A DNA stretch of 12,361 nucleotides, taken from the NCBI GenBank assembly GCA_031266955.1, contig JAISAA010000142.1, positions 1-12,361 on the forward strand. Direction: 5' to 3'. Positions 6,119 to 12,361 of the stretch are shown here, one piece after another. The position numbers were made by a program, and so were the translations under genes. The stretch comes from Oscillospiraceae bacterium. GTDB lineage: Bacteria; Bacillota; Clostridia; Oscillospirales; Oscillospiraceae. The number at the start of each line of letters is the position of its first letter. The first letter of the stretch is position 1. The notes under the pieces are model-generated. The model saw nothing but the letters and a program-made list of their open reading frames with translations. It did not search any database and was not told the DNA's origin.

Positions 6119-6171
6119 TATGCGTTTAAGTATACGTCATTATTGAGTCAGTGTCAATGAGCTGCGCTGTT
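6119..6171. repeat. 53-bp direct repeat, right copy
   Basis: This matches 4893-4945 at 51 of 53 positions. It starts TATGCGTTTAAG and ends GCTGCGCTGTT. Its last eight bases (GCGCTGTT, 6164-6171) also equal codons 9-11 of the SLH gene (6632-6639), hinting at the kind of microhomology that could have joined the pieces. It marks the right limit of the AT-richer Fic cassette. Confidence 0.9.
6129..6157 (-). promoter_or_regulatory. Duplicate promoter aimed antisense into fic
   Basis: The right repeat copies the glycyl radical operon promoter exactly: on the minus strand TTGACA (6152-6157), 17 nt, TATACT (6129-6134). There is no minus-strand gene directly downstream; transcription would start near 6122 and run through the fic 3' end. 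It may be an inert by-product of the duplication or a source of antisense RNA. Confidence 0.55.
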
Positions 6172-6224
6172 TTCGTATCAGGCGTCCGTCTCCCGCAAAA
6201 ATTTTTTATGTTGATAAAAAACGC

Positions 6225-6253
6225 TTGCAATATATTCCGTCAAGTGATAGAAT
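6225..6253 (+). promoter_or_regulatory. Promoter of the SLH surface protein gene
   Basis: TTGCAA (6225-6230), 17 nt, TAGAAT (6248-6253), with TGA just before the -10 hexamer (extended -10). The predicted start is near 6260, giving an untranslated leader of about 350 nt. It is the best promoter candidate between the right repeat and the gene; TTGATA at 6211 has only a 14-nt spacer to TATATT. Confidence 0.6.
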
Positions 6254-6510
6254 TGACGTGCGAGGTCGCGAAAGGGGCCGCAGCGGTCGTAACAGTGCAG
6301 CAACACCGTCACGACGTCAGTAGGGAACATCGTTTAATCAACCCACCTACCAAACACGAGAAAACCCGCCGCCACAGCTCAGACAGTATAAGCGATAATC
6401 TTATTGGTTGCAAGCTGTTTTGCGGTTTTAGGGAATTCGCGTGAATACGCTGAGTACATAGGACGCCGCCATCCCTGACGGGCGCGTCCGGTTTGTGACA
6501 AGAAAACTTT

Positions 6511-6565
6511 GGCGCGTAGGTGAGAAATTCGGGTAAGCAGCCCGAGTTCCCCTGCGCGCCTTTTT
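6511..6565 (+). terminator. Terminator-like hairpin in the SLH leader
   Basis: GGCGCGTAGG (6511-6520) pairs with CCTGCGCGCC (6551-6560), with one G-U pair. An inner stem, 6527-6533 with 6541-6547, is closed by a 7-nt loop. TTTTT (6561-6565) follows directly. It lies 42 bp before the SLH start codon, so it could attenuate transcription of the gene. The U-tract is short and soon followed by GCGCGG, so readthrough is likely. Confidence 0.5.
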
Positions 6566-6570
6566 GCGCG

Positions 6571-6596
6571 GCCTCCCGAAAAAATTTACGGGAGGC
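6571..6596 (+). promoter_or_regulatory. Hairpin sequestering the SLH ribosome binding site
   Basis: GCCTCCCG (6571-6578) is the exact complement of CGGGAGGC (6589-6596), with a 10-nt A/T-only loop. The Shine-Dalgarno sequence GGAGG (6591-6595) is wholly inside the 3' arm, 12 nt before the ATG at 6608. Translation should be limited while this 8-bp GC-rich stem is closed. Confidence 0.6.
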
Positions 6597-6607
6597 AAAA
6601 GAACCAA

Positions 6608-9600
6608 ATGAAAATCAGCAGAAAGATCCTTGCGCTGTTCCTCGCGTTCGCGCTCGCGGCGGGTATGACGCCGCTGACGCTCGCGGCGGACAGCACCTAC
6701 AGTGACGTCACGGCAAATCACTGGGCCGGAGACGTCATCGCCAAATGGTCCGGCGGCGGCTACGGCGTGCTTGAAGGTGACGGGAGCGGTCGTTTCCTGC
6801 CGGAGAACGAGATAACGCTCGCGGAGCTGGCGGCGCTCCTGTCAAAAACCTTCGGATATACGGAGCGCGTCCCGGTTGAAGTCACGCCGAGCTGGGCGGA
6901 CGAGTACGTCGAAAAAGCCGTCGCCGCAGGCATAATCGGCAAAGCAGCCGAAATTGACGCGACCGCGGTCGTCACGCGCGAGCAAGCGGTAAAATACATA
7001 GCGATCGCGTATAACGTAGCGCCCGTTTCGGGAGAAACCGGCTTCGCGGACAATTCCGCGATCGGCGCGGAATACAAGCCTTACGTCAACTCGTTCCAAA
7101 AGCTCGGCTATGTCGCGGGCAAGCCCGGCAACATATTTGACCCCGCGGCGAGCTATACGCGCGCGGAGGCTATGCAGCTCATCGAGAATACGACGAGCGA
7201 AATCGCCGACAAATCGGTAACGGGGCAAAGCTACTCGCGCTCGCTTATCGTGCGCAAGTCCGGCGTCACAGTCTCGGACACGGTTATCGGCGGGGACTTG
7301 ATAATCGGGCAGGGCGTCGGCGACGGAGAGGTCACGCTGGACAACGTGAAGCTCGACGGCTCGCTTATAGCCTACGGCGGCGGGGCGAATTCCGTTACGA
7401 TCAAGGGCGGGACCATCCCGAATACGGTGGCGAACAAGCCTTACGGTGAGACGCTGCACCTCAGCGGCGCGTTCGGCACGGTCACCGTTACAAACGGAAC
7501 GGACGTAATGCTCACGGGCAAGGCCGACAAGCTCGTGATCCTCGGGAACTCCGACGTTACGCTGAACGGCGCGGAGGTCAGGATCGTCGAGGTCACGGGC
7601 GAAAACGTGAAGCTGGCGCTGAACGGCGGCGGCACGGTCGATAACGCTGTCGTCGGCGCGGGCAAGGTCGTTATAAGCGGCAGCGGCAAGGTCACGAACG
7701 TCAGCGTGACCGCGGTGGCAAAGTCCGGCGTCGAGGTGCTGGTTCCCGCCAAGGTCACAGTGGACTCAGGCGCGGGCGCGGTAAAAACCAGAAACGGTAT
7801 GATCCGGCCGGGCAAGACGGGTGACGCTGTTTCCGCGGCGAGTTCATCCGGCGGCGGCGGTTATACGCCGGGCAAGTCAGGTGAAGCCGATCCCGGATAT
7901 TCAACGGACGCCGAAGGCAATATCACCGTATATAAGGCGGGAGCTACGCTGTCAGGCGTAAACATTCCGGGCGGTACGGTCACAATCAGCAGCGCGGTCG
8001 GCGACGGCGAGGTGACGCTGACCAACGTGGTCGCGGACAAGCTGATTGCGAACGGCGGCGGAATGAACTCAATCAGAATCACGGGCGCGAGCCGTTTTGC
8101 TACGGCGGTGCTGAACAAAACCGACGGCGAGCCCGTCAATCTGAAAATCGAGGGCACCGTCACCGTGACGAAGGTCGAGGTCAAACCGAACAGCAAAGCG
8201 ATCCTGACGGGCAAGGCGGTGACGCTTGAGGTTGAAGCCGACGCGGATATTCAGCTTGCCCGGGAAGCGGTCGTTGAAAACATCGTTGTCGAGGGCGACC
8301 GCGTGACGCTTACCGTCACCAACGGGGCGACGGTTTCAACCATCACGGTCAACGCGGATAACACCGTCATCGTGACGACGCAGGATTTAGAGGGTAAGGT
8401 CGTCGATAACTCGGACGGCGGCGTTGTTCAACTCGATCCGGGCGGCGGCGCCGCCGGAGGCTCGGGCGCGGTCGTCGTCGCGCCGAAAACGGAGCGCGTG
8501 GTCTCTTACGACGAATTGAAAGCGGCGATAGCGGCGGCGCTGGACGGTACCGGACTGTCGCACATCTCCGTTATTGAGAGCTTTACCATTGAAGAAGACT
8601 TCACTATTCCGAAGGGCGTCACCATTCTGATCGATAACGCGACCTTGTACCTTGGGAATTATAACACGCCGGTTGCGCTGACTGTTGACGGCAAGCTGGA
8701 GATCGGCAAGGGCTACAGCGAGTCGATATACTCTGACGGCTACGTTTCTGCGTATGGCATTGTCACTGTAAACGGTACTGTTACAGTCAGCGGCGGTTCG
8801 ATGTCCTTATTTCAGCATTACCAAAGCGTGAATTCGGTGCTCCCCGAATTAGTAATCAACGGTGCGCTCACCGGGCAGAAGAACGACTACGCCTACTGGT
8901 GGTACGGAAATGGGATCAGCTTCCCATACGGCACAAAAATCAGCGGGACCGGCGACTTAAACGGATTGTTCACAACCGGGACGGAGCCCGATTTCATCGG
9001 CGACAGTCCTGAAAGCTTCCGATATTATCACTGGGATCGCGGACAGCAAAAGTGGGTTGTCTCACAAACTCACGCGGGCAATTTCGACCAGCTAAAGCGG
9101 GCGGCGGCGTACATCAACGAAATTTACGCGCAAGACGGCTATTACTGGGACTATTGGAGTACGTCGATCTACATTCAGGGGGAGTTTGCTGTTGAAGAAG
9201 ACTTGTACTTGCCGCCAAACTCAAGCTTGATTCTATATACATACAGCCAATGGGATTCCACGGAAGGAAGCACTGTATACACTTCCACAAAACTGACGAT
9301 ACCAAGCGGCCAAACGCTGACTACGGCGGGACAAATCTACATTAGCGATGATAACAACGGCGACAACAGTAAACACCCTGAACTTGTCGTAAACGGCGTT
9401 GTCAGAGGCGCGACCTATACCCGCAAAAGCTGGTCTGACCAATACAACTCCGAAACGGGACAGTACGAAAGAGTTGAATACGATTACGAGAACACAGGCG
9501 GTTGGATATCCCACGGATATTGGTACAGCAACTGGGACTATGACCTGTATGAGCACCGTGTCGGAACGGTAAGCGGAACCGGAAGCGCGGCGTTAGGATT

Positions 9601-11002
9601 AAACGACGACGGCGAAACCTATACGGTCGCCCAATGGCGTTGGGACGGCGAAAAGTGGGCTGACAGCTACGTGTACGCGTCCACGGCTGAAGGACTGTCA
9701 ACGGCTCTCGCGTCGGAAGACACATATAGTGTCACGATTACCGGCAATATCACGCTCGCGGCATCAAGCGGAGCAAGGGAGCTTAATATACCTCACACCA
9801 AAAAGCTCACAGTTCCCGAGAACGTAACACTGACGGTCGGTAGAGCTACTGACGACCAAAGCTACGAAACCGGTTATTTCTATATCTACGGTACGCTTGA
9901 AGTGAACGGGACGTTACAAGGTGTGGCGGTTAACTATGGCGGCCATTACGGCGGTTACGCTCATATGTACCTCGGTCGCTCTTGGCGTGCCACTTGGAAT
10001 GAGGAAACGCAAAAATATGACCGCGAATACAGGGCCGGGCAGATTACCGGCAGCGGCGTACCCTCAGAGATCACAGCTAAGCAATACGACGTTATCAACT
10101 GGCAATGGTTCGTAGACAGCGCAACCGGTGTTGGGACGTGGGTACCGGTCGATGTGGTCGCGTCTGACGCGAACGAATTGCTCAAGGCGGTCAACGATAC
10201 TGTGACACAAATATACTTGACCGGCGACCAGCCATATGACAATGACGGACAAGAGCTTTACGGCAAAACCACAAACTTGGCGACGGTGGACGATCTCACG
10301 ATAGCCAAAAATCAAAACCTGCAAATCGGCGCCTATTGGGACAACGACAACATCAGCCTCACAGTCAAAAATCTTACGATCGACGGCGACGTCGGCACGC
10401 AAAACTGGTGGTGGGGCGGCTACTACGGCTGGGGCTGGTATCAAACTTGGTGGTGGAATACCTACAACTACGATTCAAATTATAGCTTGGACTGGGATAC
10501 CTGGGCGGCATTGGCTAATTGGTACAGCCCGTACTGGAGATGGCTCTGGCTGCAGCCATACTACTCTGAATACGGCAACAAGCTCATCATAACCGACTCG
10601 CTGACGATAAACGACGGCGGACAGCTTTGGGGCGGAAACGGCCTGATGATAGAAATCAAAGAGGGCGCGACCGTAAAGCAGACTTACAACGGCGTTGAAG
10701 TCGAATGGTTCGAGCCGGGACACAGCTACATCTACGTCGGCAACGCCGACGCCGGCGCGTGGCTCGAAATTCCGAAAACAGAACCCGAAGGTGCGGAGCC
10801 CGAAAGCGCAATACTCGAAAGCGCAGTACCCGAAGTCACGGAGCCGGAAGTCACAGAACCCGAGAATCCGGGAACCGAAGATATCGGAGACGTTGGCGCG
10901 GGAATCGAAGTCATAGCGGCGGTGAACACTGAAACCGAAGAGACCGAAGAAACAGAATCTGAAGATCCGGAATCAGAAGACACGGAACCCGAAGCCGAAT
11001 AA
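6608..11002 (+). CDS. Giant SLH-domain surface protein with aromatic-rich region and acidic tail
   Basis: This complete 1464-residue protein begins with a signal peptide (MKISRKILAL, then a hydrophobic run ending TLAA near 27). Three SLH domains follow (about 31-84, 95-137 and 146-197; YSDVTANHWA, VTREQAVKY, YTRAEAMQL). Such domains hold S-layer proteins on pyruvylated cell-wall polymers in Firmicutes. Residues 218-365 and 444-581 are two copies of a beta-helix-like unit sharing GDGEVTL, a GGG(A/M)NS turn and ITG/IKG strands, joined by Gly/Ser linkers (411-424, 611-620). Residues 632-1390 hold four modules of 160-200 residues. The modules tend to open with a short ELxxA-type helix and carry beta strands (IPKGVTI, LPPNSSL, VPENVTL, IAKNQNL); the first three end in a Trp pair before the next module (HWDRGQQKWV, WDGEKW, WQWFVDSATGVGTWV). 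Residues 1267-1319 are extremely Trp/Tyr-rich. The tail 1391-1464 is acidic without Lys or Arg. No LPXTG or C-terminal membrane anchor is present. The function is unknown: an S-layer or adhesin-like role. Confidence 0.9.
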   Translation: MKISRKILALFLAFALAAGMTPLTLAADSTYSDVTANHWAGDVIAKWSGGGYGVLEGDGSGRFLPENEITLAELAALLSKTFGYTERVPVEVTPSWADEYVEKAVAAGIIGKAAEIDATAVVTREQAVKYIAIAYNVAPVSGETGFADNSAIGAEYKPYVNSFQKLGYVAGKPGNIFDPAASYTRAEAMQLIENTTSEIADKSVTGQSYSRSLIVRKSGVTVSDTVIGGDLIIGQGVGDGEVTLDNVKLDGSLIAYGGGANSVTIKGGTIPNTVANKPYGETLHLSGAFGTVTVTNGTDVMLTGKADKLVILGNSDVTLNGAEVRIVEVTGENVKLALNGGGTVDNAVVGAGKVVISGSGKVTNVSVTAVAKSGVEVLVPAKVTVDSGAGAVKTRNGMIRPGKTGDAVSAASSSGGGGYTPGKSGEADPGYSTDAEGNITVYKAGATLSGVNIPGGTVTISSAVGDGEVTLTNVVADKLIANGGGMNSIRITGASRFATAVLNKTDGEPVNLKIEGTVTVTKVEVKPNSKAILTGKAVTLEVEADADIQLAREAVVENIVVEGDRVTLTVTNGATVSTITVNADNTVIVTTQDLEGKVVDNSDGGVVQLDPGGGAAGGSGAVVVAPKTERVVSYDELKAAIAAALDGTGLSHISVIESFTIEEDFTIPKGVTILIDNATLYLGNYNTPVALTVDGKLEIGKGYSESIYSDGYVSAYGIVTVNGTVTVSGGSMSLFQHYQSVNSVLPELVINGALTGQKNDYAYWWYGNGISFPYGTKISGTGDLNGLFTTGTEPDFIGDSPESFRYYHWDRGQQKWVVSQTHAGNFDQLKRAAAYINEIYAQDGYYWDYWSTSIYIQGEFAVEEDLYLPPNSSLILYTYSQWDSTEGSTVYTSTKLTIPSGQTLTTAGQIYISDDNNGDNSKHPELVVNGVVRGATYTRKSWSDQYNSETGQYERVEYDYENTGGWISHGYWYSNWDYDLYEHRVGTVSGTGSAALGLNDDGETYTVAQWRWDGEKWADSYVYASTAEGLSTALASEDTYSVTITGNITLAASSGARELNIPHTKKLTVPENVTLTVGRATDDQSYETGYFYIYGTLEVNGTLQGVAVNYGGHYGGYAHMYLGRSWRATWNEETQKYDREYRAGQITGSGVPSEITAKQYDVINWQWFVDSATGVGTWVPVDVVASDANELLKAVNDTVTQIYLTGDQPYDNDGQELYGKTTNLATVDDLTIAKNQNLQIGAYWDNDNISLTVKNLTIDGDVGTQNWWWGGYYGWGWYQTWWWNTYNYDSNYSLDWDTWAALANWYSPYWRWLWLQPYYSEYGNKLIITDSLTINDGGQLWGGNGLMIEIKEGATVKQTYNGVEVEWFEPGHSYIYVGNADAGAWLEIPKTEPEGAEPESAILESAVPEVTEPEVTEPENPGTEDIGDVGAGIEVIAAVNTETEETEETESEDPESEDTEPEAE
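7259..7702 (+). repeat. SLH gene internal beta-helix repeat, copy 1
   Basis: This encodes residues 218-365. Its core (VGDGEVTLDNVKLDGSLIA, then GGGANSVTIKGG) matches copy 2 at 7937-8350 and the DNA is clearly related, indicating an intragenic duplication that has since diverged. Later strands (VMLTGKADKLVI) also have a counterpart in copy 2 (AILTGKAVTLEV). Confidence 0.75.
7937..8350 (+). repeat. SLH gene internal beta-helix repeat, copy 2
   Basis: This encodes residues 444-581. The core reads VGDGEVTLTNVVADKLIA, then GGGMNSIRITG, followed by AILTGKAVTLEV. It is separated from copy 1 by a Gly/Ser-rich linker. Codon use stays GC-rich here; the shift to AT-richer codons begins afterwards, near 8560. 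Confidence 0.75.
10406..10564 (+). other. Tryptophan/tyrosine cluster in the SLH protein
   Basis: Residues 1267-1319 contain 14 Trp and 10 Tyr in 53 residues, including two WWW runs, GWGWY and WRWLW. The segment follows a beta strand (LTVKNLTIDG) and precedes another (KLIITDSLTINDGG), so it replaces a loop of module 4. The region is uninterrupted in frame and codon use is ordinary, so it is translated sequence and not a frameshift artefact. Confidence 0.85.
10778..10999 (+). other. Acidic Glu/Pro/Thr-rich C-terminal tail of the SLH protein
   Basis: Residues 1391-1464 hold 24 Glu and 4 Asp and no Lys or Arg, in short repeats such as TEPE, PESE and TEETEETE. The DNA shows matching short GAA-rich repeats, which could vary in number by slippage. 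It resembles the extended acidic tails of some wall proteins and may bind cations; no sorting signal is present. Confidence 0.8.
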
Positions 11003-11047
11003 ATACCATATCGGCTTCGCAGTCGGATCAGGTCTTTGGCAAAATAA

Positions 11048-11087
11048 AAAAGCCCCGCGCGCCCGGAACCGAGTGCGCGGGGCTTTT
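11048..11087. terminator. Bidirectional intrinsic terminator between the SLH and SDR genes
   Basis: AGCCCCGCGC (11051-11060) pairs with GCGCGGGGCT (11075-11084) around a 14-nt loop, with an A-run before (11041-11050, interrupted once) and TTTT after (11084-11087). It lies 45 bp after the SLH stop and 37 bp beyond the SDR stop on the other strand, so it can end both converging transcripts. Confidence 0.92.
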
Positions 11088-11124
11088 CTTCGCCAATATC
11101 GAACTGCCTTGCTGACTTTATTGT

Positions 11125-11943
11125 TCAATGCTCCCCCGTCGGCGTCCTTCCGAGCAAAAACGACTGCGGATGCGAATAAACATACCCGATCCCCCCGCCG
11201 ACGTAAAGGCACAGCCCCGTGATATACGCCGACAGCTCGGACGCCAAAAACAGCGCCGGCCCCGCGATATCCTCCGCCGTGCCTATCCTGCCCATCGGAA
11301 CCTCGTGCCGCGCTATGCCGTCTAACAGGTCTTCGAGCTCGTCCCCGGAGGCGAGCTCGTCCCAGAACGACGTGCGTATCGGCCCGGGCTTTATGCAGTT
11401 CACGCGGATGCCGAGCGGCGCGAGCTCCATCGCGAGGTTCACGGTGAGCGATTCGCACGCGGCCTTTGCCATATGATAAGTATACGCCGGGGTCGTCGGA
11501 TTGAACGCGCCGTTTGACGAGCAGATGATGATCTTGCCGCTCCCCCGCGCCTTCATATGCGGCACGACCGCGAACACCGTGTTGTACGTGCCGGTCATAT
11601 TCGATTCCATCGTCTTGTCGTAGGCGGTCTTCGCGTCAAGCGCCTCCCCGTCGAAGGTTTTTCCGGCGAATGTAGCCAGAATGTCGAGCTTGCCGAACTC
11701 GGCGAGAGTCTTATCGACAGCTTCCAGCACGCTGTCCTCGCTTGTGACGTCCATAGGGCCGTAATAGCGCGCCGCGCCGCCCGCGGCGGTTATCTCGGCG
11801 GCGAGCTTTTCGCCTTTCCCGGCGCTGCGGCCTCCGATTATTACGTTGGCGCCCTCGGCGGCGAACAGACGGGCGATCGCCTCGCCCATTCCGCTTGTCG
11901 CGCCGGTAATCAGGGCCGTTTGGCCGGATAGTAGCTTTTCCAT
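11125..11943 (-). CDS. Short-chain dehydrogenase/reductase (SDR) family oxidoreductase
   Basis: This complete 272-residue protein is probably a soluble NAD(P)-dependent alcohol/carbonyl oxidoreductase. The Rossmann glycine motif is TGATSGMG (13-20). Asp65 in MDVTSED is the adenine-ring Asp. The catalytic set is Asn115 (ESNMTGTYN), Ser143 (CSSNGAF), Tyr156 and Lys160 (YHMAK). PGPIRT (186-191) is the usual segment after the sixth strand. The NNAG motif is replaced by TFAG (91-94) and the C-terminal DGG by VGG (248-250). Length and order fit classical SDRs. The start ATG (11943-11941) follows GGGAGG with an ordinary spacing. The gene is divergent from the aldehyde dehydrogenase at 12159 and convergent with the SLH gene. 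Alcohol-to-aldehyde oxidation feeding that enzyme is possible, but the substrate cannot be read. Confidence 0.93.
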   Translation of the reverse strand: MEKLLSGQTALITGATSGMGEAIARLFAAEGANVIIGGRSAGKGEKLAAEITAAGGAARYYGPMDVTSEDSVLEAVDKTLAEFGKLDILATFAGKTFDGEALDAKTAYDKTMESNMTGTYNTVFAVVPHMKARGSGKIIICSSNGAFNPTTPAYTYHMAKAACESLTVNLAMELAPLGIRVNCIKPGPIRTSFWDELASGDELEDLLDGIARHEVPMGRIGTAEDIAGPALFLASELSAYITGLCLYVGGGIGYVYSHPQSFLLGRTPTGEH

Positions 11944-12081
11944 TGACGCTTCCTCCCATTTAATATTGCCGTTTAATATCGGATTTCAAATAATATAATA
12001 AGGATACAGCATCAGTCCCCCGGTGTCAACCGCATTCGCCGAAAGCACCGGAGCGGGAACTGTGCCGCCCTGCATTAGCCG

Positions 12082-12110
12082 TTGACATCTCGCGCTACAG
12101 GTGATATATT
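12082..12110 (+). promoter_or_regulatory. Promoter of the aldehyde dehydrogenase gene
   Basis: TTGACA (12082-12087), exactly 17 nt, TATATT (12105-12110), with TGA before the -10 hexamer (extended -10). Transcription should begin near 12117, about 40 nt before the start codon. No comparable promoter is clear for the divergent SDR gene in 11944-12080; an AT-rich patch at 11985-12002 is the most likely place. Confidence 0.8.
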
Positions 12111-12158
12111 CGTCATCAGAACAACACGGTAACACAATTTGATAAGGAGATGTGACAA

Positions 12159-12361
12159 TTGCAAAACCGCAAAATGTTTATAGGCGGCGAATTTAAGGAC
12201 TCGGAGTCCTCCGAGCTCCTGACGACGCTGAACCCCTCGACGGGCGAAGCGCTCGGCACGGCGCCGGCCGCCGGGAAAAAGGACGTCGATCTCGCGGTGT
12301 CCGCCGCGCGCGCCGCGTTCCCGGCCTGGGCCGCGCTGCCGCAGGCCGAGCGCAACAAGTA
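12159..12361 (+). CDS. Aldehyde dehydrogenase, N-terminal part (truncated by window edge)
   Basis: There are 67 codons before the right edge, with no stop. The frame reads QNRKMFIGGEFKDSES, then LNPSTGEALGTAP and AARAAFPAWAALPQAERNK. This is the classic NAD(P)-dependent aldehyde dehydrogenase N-terminus (xIGGEFxxS, NPSTGE, AARxAFxxW, ER). The catalytic Cys and Glu lie beyond the window. I choose the TTG at 12159 because AAGGAG (12144-12149) sits 9 nt before it; the first in-frame ATG (12174) is 24 nt from that site, though it could still be the start. A strong promoter lies directly upstream. The divergent SDR neighbour suggests a shared alcohol/aldehyde pathway, but this is only context. Confidence 0.9.
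   Translation, partial: MQNRKMFIGGEFKDSESSELLTTLNPSTGEALGTAPAAGKKDVDLAVSAARAAFPAWAALPQAERNK

Larger units (their letters stand above)
6260..6607 (+). ncRNA. Long structured 5' leader of the SLH gene
   Basis: There is no convincing gene in this stretch of about 350 bp; a 97-codon plus-strand frame (6151-6444) has no homology or ribosome binding site that I can see. The 3' part folds into consecutive stems: GGACGC 6461-6466 with 6484-6489; the terminator-like hairpin 6511-6565; and a hairpin covering the ribosome binding site, 6571-6596. The layout resembles a cis-regulatory leader, but I cannot match it to a known riboswitch class. The upstream part (6260-6460) shows nothing I can interpret. 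Confidence 0.45.

Noticed and set aside
4893..6171. IS element or transposon carrying the Fic genes
   Set aside because: There is no transposase and there are no terminal inverted repeats, and a 53-bp direct repeat is far longer than a target-site duplication.
6151..6444. 97-codon plus-strand frame in the SLH leader
   Set aside because: It starts inside the 53-bp repeat, has no ribosome binding site, overlaps the predicted promoter and has no recognisable motif.
6260..6600. Known riboswitch classes (cobalamin, c-di-GMP, c-di-AMP, SAM, lysine)
   Set aside because: None of the conserved core sequences I looked for is present; only the hairpins themselves can be supported.
7259..8350. CRISPR-like or tandem array
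   Set aside because: The repeats are diverged protein-coding units within one open frame, with no regular identical short repeats and spacers.

Overview
The window looks like a chromosomal segment from a GC-rich anaerobic Firmicute (Clostridia-type). The reasons are an oxygen-sensitive glycyl radical enzyme with its activase, a giant S-layer-homology (SLH) surface protein, GGAGG-type ribosome binding sites, sigma-A-like promoters and frequent GCG/GGC codons. No rRNA, tRNA, CRISPR array or insertion sequence is visible.

Layout, left to right. (1) 1-537, minus: the start of a secreted beta-rich surface protein, cut by the window edge; its stop codon lies outside. (2) 538-766: an intergenic stretch with two related 30-bp dyad sites (563-592 and 707-736) that match each other best in inverted orientation and enclose 114 bp. 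(3) 767-1336, plus: a very small tyrosine recombinase of FimB/RecV-like size. Items 1-3 together look like a phase-variation cassette: invertase, invertible segment, surface protein. (4) 1337-1420 is a short convergent gap with no clear terminator. (5) 2343-4856 and 1421-2323, minus: an operon of a glycyl radical enzyme and its radical-SAM activating enzyme, driven by a near-consensus promoter at 4903-4931. (6) 4893-6171: two 53-bp direct repeats (51/53 identical) bracket an AT-richer island. It holds a remnant of a signal-peptide coding sequence, then a VbhA-like antitoxin and a Fic toxin whose reading frames overlap by ATGA. (7) 6172-6607: promoter and long structured leader. (8) 6608-11002, plus: a 1464-residue SLH surface protein with beta-helix-like repeats, four larger modules, a tryptophan/tyrosine-dense segment and an acidic tail. 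(9) 11048-11087: a shared bidirectional terminator. (10) 11125-11943, minus: an SDR oxidoreductase. (11) 12159-12361, plus: the start of an aldehyde dehydrogenase, divergent from the SDR and cut by the right edge.

How the parts relate: the two surface proteins, one probably switchable and one probably under leader-RNA control, suggest a locus that tunes the cell surface. The glycyl radical operon, and perhaps the SDR and aldehyde dehydrogenase, are anaerobic catabolic genes whose substrates cannot be read from the sequence. The Fic cassette appears inserted between the glycyl radical operon and the SLH gene; the left repeat carries the operon promoter and the right repeat carries a second copy of that promoter aimed antisense into fic.
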